A stretch of DNA of 9,861 nucleotides from assembly GCA_027322565.1 (NCBI GenBank), contig DAHVRG010000098.1:1-9861 (forward strand), written 5' to 3'. The first letter of the stretch is position 1, and the number at the start of each line of letters is the position of its first letter. Origin of the DNA: Georgenia sp. (GTDB lineage Bacteria; Actinomycetota; Actinomycetes; Actinomycetales; Actinomycetaceae). A program made the translations under genes and the position numbers. Below the pieces are notes generated by a model that saw only the letters and a list, made by a program, of their open reading frames with translations, was not told the DNA's origin and did not search any database. Shown in pieces: positions 5,518 through 9,861 of this stretch.

Positions 5518-8500
5518 CCGGCCTCGACGAGCTCACCCGCGACCCCCGCGGGCCCGAGCCGATGGACAAGCTGCCCCGCCCCACCACCGAACGGTGGCAG
5601 CCCCTGCGGCTCGGCCTGGTCGACCTCTTCTACTACGACGACGAGCAGTTCTGGTTCCACGACGGTCGCCTGCTGCTGCGCGGCAACAACGGCACGGGCA
5701 AGTCCAAGGTGCTTGCCCTGACGCTGCCCTTCCTCCTCGACGGCTCGATAGCGCCGCGTCGGGTGGAGCCGGACGCCGACCCGAAGAAGCGCATGGAGTG
5801 GAACCTGCTGCTCGGTGGGGCACACCCCCACTCGGAGCGCACCGGCTACTCGTGGGTGGAGTTCGGGCGGGTGGACCCGGACGGCACCGAGCACTTCACC
5901 ACCCTGGGGATCGGGCTCAAGGCGGCCTCCGGCCGCGGCATCGTCAAGACCTGGTACTTCACCAGCACCCGGCGCATCGGTGACCTGCGCCTGCTCGACG
6001 CCAACCGGACCGCCCTGAGCCAGGAGCGGCTGCGTGACGAGCTCACCACCACCGGCGGCGGGCAGGTCCACACCACCCAGGAGGCCTACCGGCGGGCGGT
6101 GGACGAGGCGATGTTCCGGCTGGGGGAGGAGCGCTACGCCGCCCTCATCGACCTGCTCATCCAGCTCCGGCAGCCCCAGCTGTCGAAGAAGCCCGACGAG
6201 AAGGCGCTCTCGGCCGCGCTCACCGAGGCACTCGCGCCGCTGGACCAGGCGGTGGTCGCCGACGTCGCCGAGTCCTTCCGGTCCCTGGAGGACGAGCGCG
6301 CCGGTATCGCCGTGGCGAAGGACACGTTGCGCGCGGCCACGGACTTCCTGCGCCACTATCGCGCCTACGCCCAGGTCGCCTCCCGCCGCCACACGACGGC
6401 GGTGCGGCTGGCGACATCGGCCTACGAGCACGCCGGCCGGGACCTGCGCGAGGCCGAGGAGGCCCTGGCCGCCGCTACCGCCGAGGTCGACCGCCTCGCC
6501 GCGGCTCGGGAGGACGCCGAGGAGCGGCAGGGGACGCTGCAGGGACAGGCGGAGGCGCTGCGTACCAGCCCGGAGATGCGCGACGCCGAGCGGCTCGACC
6601 AGGCATCGCGGGCCGCCACCGAGGCCGAGCAGCGGGCCGCTGCCGCAGGGGAGGAGGCCGCCCGCGCTGCCGAGGTCGCCGCGCGTGATGCCGCGGAGGC
6701 CGAGGCGGCAACCGAGCACCATGAGCGGGCCGCCGCCGAGGCCGAGCAGCAGGAGGCGCACGCGGCCCGCCTCGCCGGAGACGCCGGCCTGGGCGCCGAG
6801 CACCAGGCGATCATCACCGACGCCTCGGCCGCCGACCGGGCGCTGCGTCGCCGCCGCGAGCAGGTGCGCCACGTGCGCGGCCTCATCGACGCGGCAGACC
6901 GAGCGCGGACCGTGGCCGAGCGTGAGCGCCGTGCATTGGACGAGGCGCACAGCGAGGAGGCGGAGCGTGGCGAGGAGCTGCGTGCCGCGCACGAGTCGGT
7001 CGACGCGGCGGTCGGTGCCTATCGCGACGCCGTGCGGAGCCACGCGGCCGGGCTGACGGTCCTCGAGCTCGATGTCGGGGTGGACGAGCTCGCCGCTCTC
7101 GCCGAGGACTGGGCGCGCACGCTGTCGGGCGAACCGCCGGTGCCCGCAGCGCTCGATGCGGCCGTCGCCACCGCGCTCGCCCGCGCCGGTGAGCAGCGGG
7201 CCCAGGCGGAGCACACCGCGCAGCGGCTCTCCGCGGAGCTCGCCGCGGTCCGGAGCGAGATCGCCGGACTCGAGGCGGGGCAGGACCCGGAACCGCCCGC
7301 CGCTCCGGGACGTGACACCAGCGGTCGGGACGGTCGCCCGGGGGCGCCGCTGTGGTGGCTGACGGACTTCGCCGACACCGTGCCCGACGGCGAGCGGGCG
7401 GGCCTGGAGGCTGCCCTGCAGTCGGCCGGGCTGCTGGACGCCTGGGTGTTCCCCGACGGCACGCTGACGGCCGGCGACGACGTCGTCCTGGGACCGGTCG
7501 GACCGGAGGCCAGGATCGGGCTGGTATCCGTCCTGCAGCCCGCCGCGGGCACGGCGGACCGGGTCGGCGCGGATGCCGTGCGAGCGGTGCTTGGCCGGAT
7601 CGGCCTGGGCGAGAACTCCGGCGCGGCCTGGTGGGTGGACGCCACCGGCCGGTGGGGCGCCGGACCCGCCCGCGGAGCGTGGGCCAAGGAGCGGGCCGAG
7701 TTCCTCGGGGCGGGTGCCCGCGAGGCACACCGACGTGAGCGCCTCGCCGTGCTGCAGGCCCGGGCCGAGGAGCTCGCTGCCGAGGTGGCGACCGCCCGTA
7801 CGGAGGTCGCCGCCGCCACCACCCTGGTGGAGCGCGCCCGGGCCGAGCGTGCAGGCTACCCCGCGGGTGTGGAACGCGAGCTCGGTGCCGCCCACCACCG
7901 CGCCGTCGGGGCGCAGCGGGAGCTCGAGCGGGCCCGCACGAGGGTGGAGGCGGCCCGCACCGCCTGGGAACGGGCGGAGGACGAGGCCACCTGGGCCCGG
8001 GCCGAGCTCGTCGAGCAGTCCACCGAGCTCGGGGTGGGCCCCACCGCCGCCGAGGCGGACGCCGTCCTGGCTGCCGTGACCGGCTACGAGGTGGCCCTGG
8101 GTGAGTCCCGGCAGGCCGCCCGTGCACTCGCCGACGCGGCCACCACCCGCGGGCGGTCGCTCGACCGGGCCGCCGAGTCCGCCGAGCTCCGCGCTCTCCG
8201 TGAGGAGGACCACCGCGAGGCGCGGACGCGGGCCGCCGGGCTCCGGGCCACGTACGAGGAGCTGCACGCCACCGTCGGTGCGTCGGTCGCCGAGCTCCAG
8301 GCCCGGCTCGACGAGACCACCGCCGCCCTGCGCCGCGTGGGCGAGGAGCTGCGTGAGGTCGGCGTGCGCCAGCTCGCCGCCGCCACGCGCCACGGGCAGC
8401 TCGAGGGGGAGGTCCGCGCCCTGGAGCGTCGGCGCAGCGAGGCCGCCGACGCCCGCGAGGCCGCGGTCGGAGCCCTGCGCAGCTTCGTCGACACCGGTCT

Positions 8501-9638
8501 GCTGCGTGTCGCGCTACCCGAGCCGGCCGTCCCGACGACGCCGGACGGCGAGGGGTGGAACCTCACCTCCGGGCTGGCCCTGGCGCGGACCGCCGAGCAG
8601 CAGCTGACCGACGTCGACGAGAGCGACGACGCCTGGTCCCGCGCCCAGCAACGGGTGTCCGGGGCAGCCACCGAGCTCGGCAACCAGATGAGCCGGCACG
8701 GGCACACCGCCTTCGTCGAGCAGCGCGGGGACGTGCTCGTCGTGCGGGTGCGCTACCTCCAGGACGAGGTCGAGGTCGACCGGCTCGCCGAGCGGTTGGC
8801 CCAGGACGTCGCGGACCGCGAGCGCCTGCTCAGCGTCCGCGAACGCGAGATCCTAGAGAACCACCTCGTCAACGAGGTCGCCGGACACCTGCACGAGCTG
8901 CTGCTCACCGCCGAGGACCAGATCGACCGGATGAACCGGGAACTCGCCGAACGCAAGACCTCCACCGGGATGCAGCTGCGGGTCCGGTGGCGTGAACGCG
9001 GTGACGGCCCCGCCGGTCTCGCGGCCGCCCGGCGCCTCATGGTCCGGTCCGACGCCACGTGGACGGCCGAAGACCGGGCGGCGATCGGTGAGTTCCTCCA
9101 GGCCCGGATCGCCGAGGTCCGGGAGAGCGACCCGACGGGTGGCTGGCAGGAGCACCTGGAGCAGGCGCTGGACTACCGGCAGTGGCATTCCTTCGTGGTC
9201 GAGCGGTGGCAGCACGGGCAGTGGCGCTCGGCCTCCGGCCCGGCCTCGGGTGGGGAGCGGGCGCTGGCGGTCTCGGTGCCGCTCTTCGCCGCAGCCTCGG
9301 CGCACTACAACTCCGCCGCCCCGCACGCCCCGCGGCTCATCCTCCTCGACGAGGCCTTCGCCGGCGTCGACGACGACTCCCGTGCCAAGTCGCTCGGGCT
9401 GCTGGCGACCTTCGACCTCGACGTCGTCATGACGAGCGAGCGTGAGTGGGGCTGCTACCCGCAGGTACCGGGCCTGTCGATCGCCCAGCTCTCCCGGGTC
9501 GAGGGCGTCGACGCCGTCGGGGTCACCCGCTGGCGCTGGGACGGACGACGGCGGGAGCGCACCGCGGAGATCGATGATGCTGCCAGGGCCGGCGGCGGGT
9601 CCACGTCCGCCGACGAGGAGGAGACGTTGTTCGGATGA
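5514..9638 (+). CDS. jetC: Wadjet JetC, TIGR02680 family SMC/MukB-like ATPase
   Basis: A 1374-residue SMC-type protein, full length for TIGR02680. It is the ATP-driven motor of the Wadjet complex: two copies pair through ATP at the heads and extrude DNA loops. The N-terminal head carries the conserved ERWQPLRLGLVDLFYYDD block and Walker A GNNGTGKS at 57-64. Helical, A/E/R-rich coiled-coil arms run from about 255-590 and 725-1000, on both sides of a compact non-coiled domain (about 607-722, starting PLWWLTDF) in the hinge position. The C-terminal head has the ABC signature ASGGERAL (S1245 to E1248), Walker B LILLDEAF (D1279, E1280), the D-loop GVDDDSR and a conserved TSEREWGCYP block from T1307. 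All ATPase elements are intact. The start is fixed by the ribosome site and the ATGA overlap with jetB. The stop overlaps jetD in the same way. Confidence 0.95.
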   Translation: MTGLDELTRDPRGPEPMDKLPRPTTERWQPLRLGLVDLFYYDDEQFWFHDGRLLLRGNNGTGKSKVLALTLPFLLDGSIAPRRVEPDADPKKRMEWNLLLGGAHPHSERTGYSWVEFGRVDPDGTEHFTTLGIGLKAASGRGIVKTWYFTSTRRIGDLRLLDANRTALSQERLRDELTTTGGGQVHTTQEAYRRAVDEAMFRLGEERYAALIDLLIQLRQPQLSKKPDEKALSAALTEALAPLDQAVVADVAESFRSLEDERAGIAVAKDTLRAATDFLRHYRAYAQVASRRHTTAVRLATSAYEHAGRDLREAEEALAAATAEVDRLAAAREDAEERQGTLQGQAEALRTSPEMRDAERLDQASRAATEAEQRAAAAGEEAARAAEVAARDAAEAEAATEHHERAAAEAEQQEAHAARLAGDAGLGAEHQAIITDASAADRALRRRREQVRHVRGLIDAADRARTVAERERRALDEAHSEEAERGEELRAAHESVDAAVGAYRDAVRSHAAGLTVLELDVGVDELAALAEDWARTLSGEPPVPAALDAAVATALARAGEQRAQAEHTAQRLSAELAAVRSEIAGLEAGQDPEPPAAPGRDTSGRDGRPGAPLWWLTDFADTVPDGERAGLEAALQSAGLLDAWVFPDGTLTAGDDVVLGPVGPEARIGLVSVLQPAAGTADRVGADAVRAVLGRIGLGENSGAAWWVDATGRWGAGPARGAWAKERAEFLGAGAREAHRRERLAVLQARAEELAAEVATARTEVAAATTLVERARAERAGYPAGVERELGAAHHRAVGAQRELERARTRVEAARTAWERAEDEATWARAELVEQSTELGVGPTAAEADAVLAAVTGYEVALGESRQAARALADAATTRGRSLDRAAESAELRALREEDHREARTRAAGLRATYEELHATVGASVAELQARLDETTAALRRVGEELREVGVRQLAAATRHGQLEGEVRALERRRSEAADAREAAVGALRSFVDTGLLRVALPEPAVPTTPDGEGWNLTSGLALARTAEQQLTDVDESDDAWSRAQQRVSGAATELGNQMSRHGHTAFVEQRGDVLVVRVRYLQDEVEVDRLAERLAQDVADRERLLSVREREILENHLVNEVAGHLHELLLTAEDQIDRMNRELAERKTSTGMQLRVRWRERGDGPAGLAAARRLMVRSDATWTAEDRAAIGEFLQARIAEVRESDPTGGWQEHLEQALDYRQWHSFVVERWQHGQWRSASGPASGGERALAVSVPLFAAASAHYNSAAPHAPRLILLDEAFAGVDDDSRAKSLGLLATFDLDVVMTSEREWGCYPQVPGLSIAQLSRVEGVDAVGVTRWRWDGRRRERTAEIDDAARAGGGSTSADEEETLFG
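9616..9621 (+). promoter_or_regulatory. Possible Shine-Dalgarno site of jetD
   Basis: AGGAGG lies 13 bases before the ATG at 9635, with a further GGAG ending 11 bases before it. The spacing is long for a ribosome site, so jetD translation may lean on re-initiation after jetC, whose stop overlaps the start. Confidence 0.4.
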
Positions 9639-9861
9639 CCGATGACGGGGCGACCGGCGCGCGGCCCGGCGACCGCGCCGCGCTCGACCGGCTCCTAGGC
9701 GTGCCGGAGATGGCCTGGTTGGTCGACCGGGTGCGGGCCCGGATCCTGGCCGCCGGGGACGCTCCGTTGCGCGGCGTCGTCCAGCTCGACCGGCCGACCG
9801 ACGCCCAACGGGCCGCCGCGGTGCGGCTCGTGGGCCGACCCCGGCGTGGGGGAGCGACGCT
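9635..9861 (+). CDS. jetD: Wadjet JetD, TIGR02679 family nuclease subunit (5' part)
   Basis: The ATG at 9635 overlaps the jetC stop as ATGA and opens a frame that runs to the window end without a stop: 75 full codons and two bases. The peptide contains LDRLLGVPEMAWLVDRVRAR (about residues 18-37) and VVQLDRPTDAQRAAAVRLVG (about 48-67), the typical opening of the DUF3323 N-terminal domain of TIGR02679 proteins. The C-terminal DUF2399 Toprim-like nuclease domain, which would cut the captured circular DNA, lies outside the window, so its catalytic residues cannot be checked here. Position as fourth gene agrees with the known jetA-jetB-jetC-jetD order. Confidence 0.88.
   Translation, partial: MTDDGATGARPGDRAALDRLLGVPEMAWLVDRVRARILAAGDAPLRGVVQLDRPTDAQRAAAVRLVGRPRRGGAT

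Noticed and set aside
6420..7300. Repeated GCC/GAG/GCG-rich tracts that look like DNA repeats.
   Set aside because: They follow from the A/E/R-rich coiled-coil arm of JetC and the codon bias; no exact repeat unit with constant period is visible.
5328..8393. A minus-strand open frame of 1021 codons opposite jetB and jetC.
   Set aside because: It is the antisense shadow of GC-rich coding DNA: composition is dominated by G, R, L and V, no domain is recognisable, and the plus strand carries clear family motifs throughout.

Overview
The window is very GC-rich DNA (well over 70% G+C by eye, almost every third codon position G or C). Gene layout, GTG starts and protein sequences all suggest a high-GC actinobacterium. 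I cannot name a genus from sequence alone.

Left part (1-2535). The first 51 bases are the 3' tail of an unidentified plus-strand gene. Facing it on the minus strand is a complete VapBC-type toxin-antitoxin pair: a ribbon-helix-helix-like antitoxin (525-746) overlapping by 4 bases a PIN-domain toxin (76-528) that keeps its acidic residues. A possible promoter/operator, with a -10-like hexamer set between two 7-base direct repeats, precedes the antitoxin. Next, also on the minus strand, come a small multi-pass membrane protein that looks N-terminally truncated (871-1290) and a 381-residue membrane-anchored protein of unassigned function (1390-2535). These two lie in the same reading frame, separated by one TGA.

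Right part (2651-9861). Divergent from the 381-residue protein is a four-gene plus-strand operon matching the conserved set TIGR02677-TIGR02678-TIGR02680-TIGR02679 (DUF2397, DUF2398, SbcCD_C-type SMC ATPase, DUF3323/DUF2399). This is the Wadjet anti-plasmid system, type III in the usual naming as I recall it. JetA (kleisin-like), JetB (winged-helix KITE-like) and JetC (SMC/MukB-like ATPase with Walker A, ABC signature and Walker B all visible) are complete. JetD (the Toprim-type nuclease subunit) starts at 9635 and runs off the window after 75 codons. All three gene junctions are 4-base ATGA overlaps, so the operon looks translationally coupled.

How the genes would work together, from what is known of Wadjet: JetABC forms a loop-extruding SMC complex that recognises small closed-circular DNA, and JetD then cleaves it, limiting plasmid establishment. 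A toxin-antitoxin module beside a Wadjet operon fits an accessory or defence neighbourhood. No transposase, integrase, tRNA, rRNA or CRISPR array is visible.
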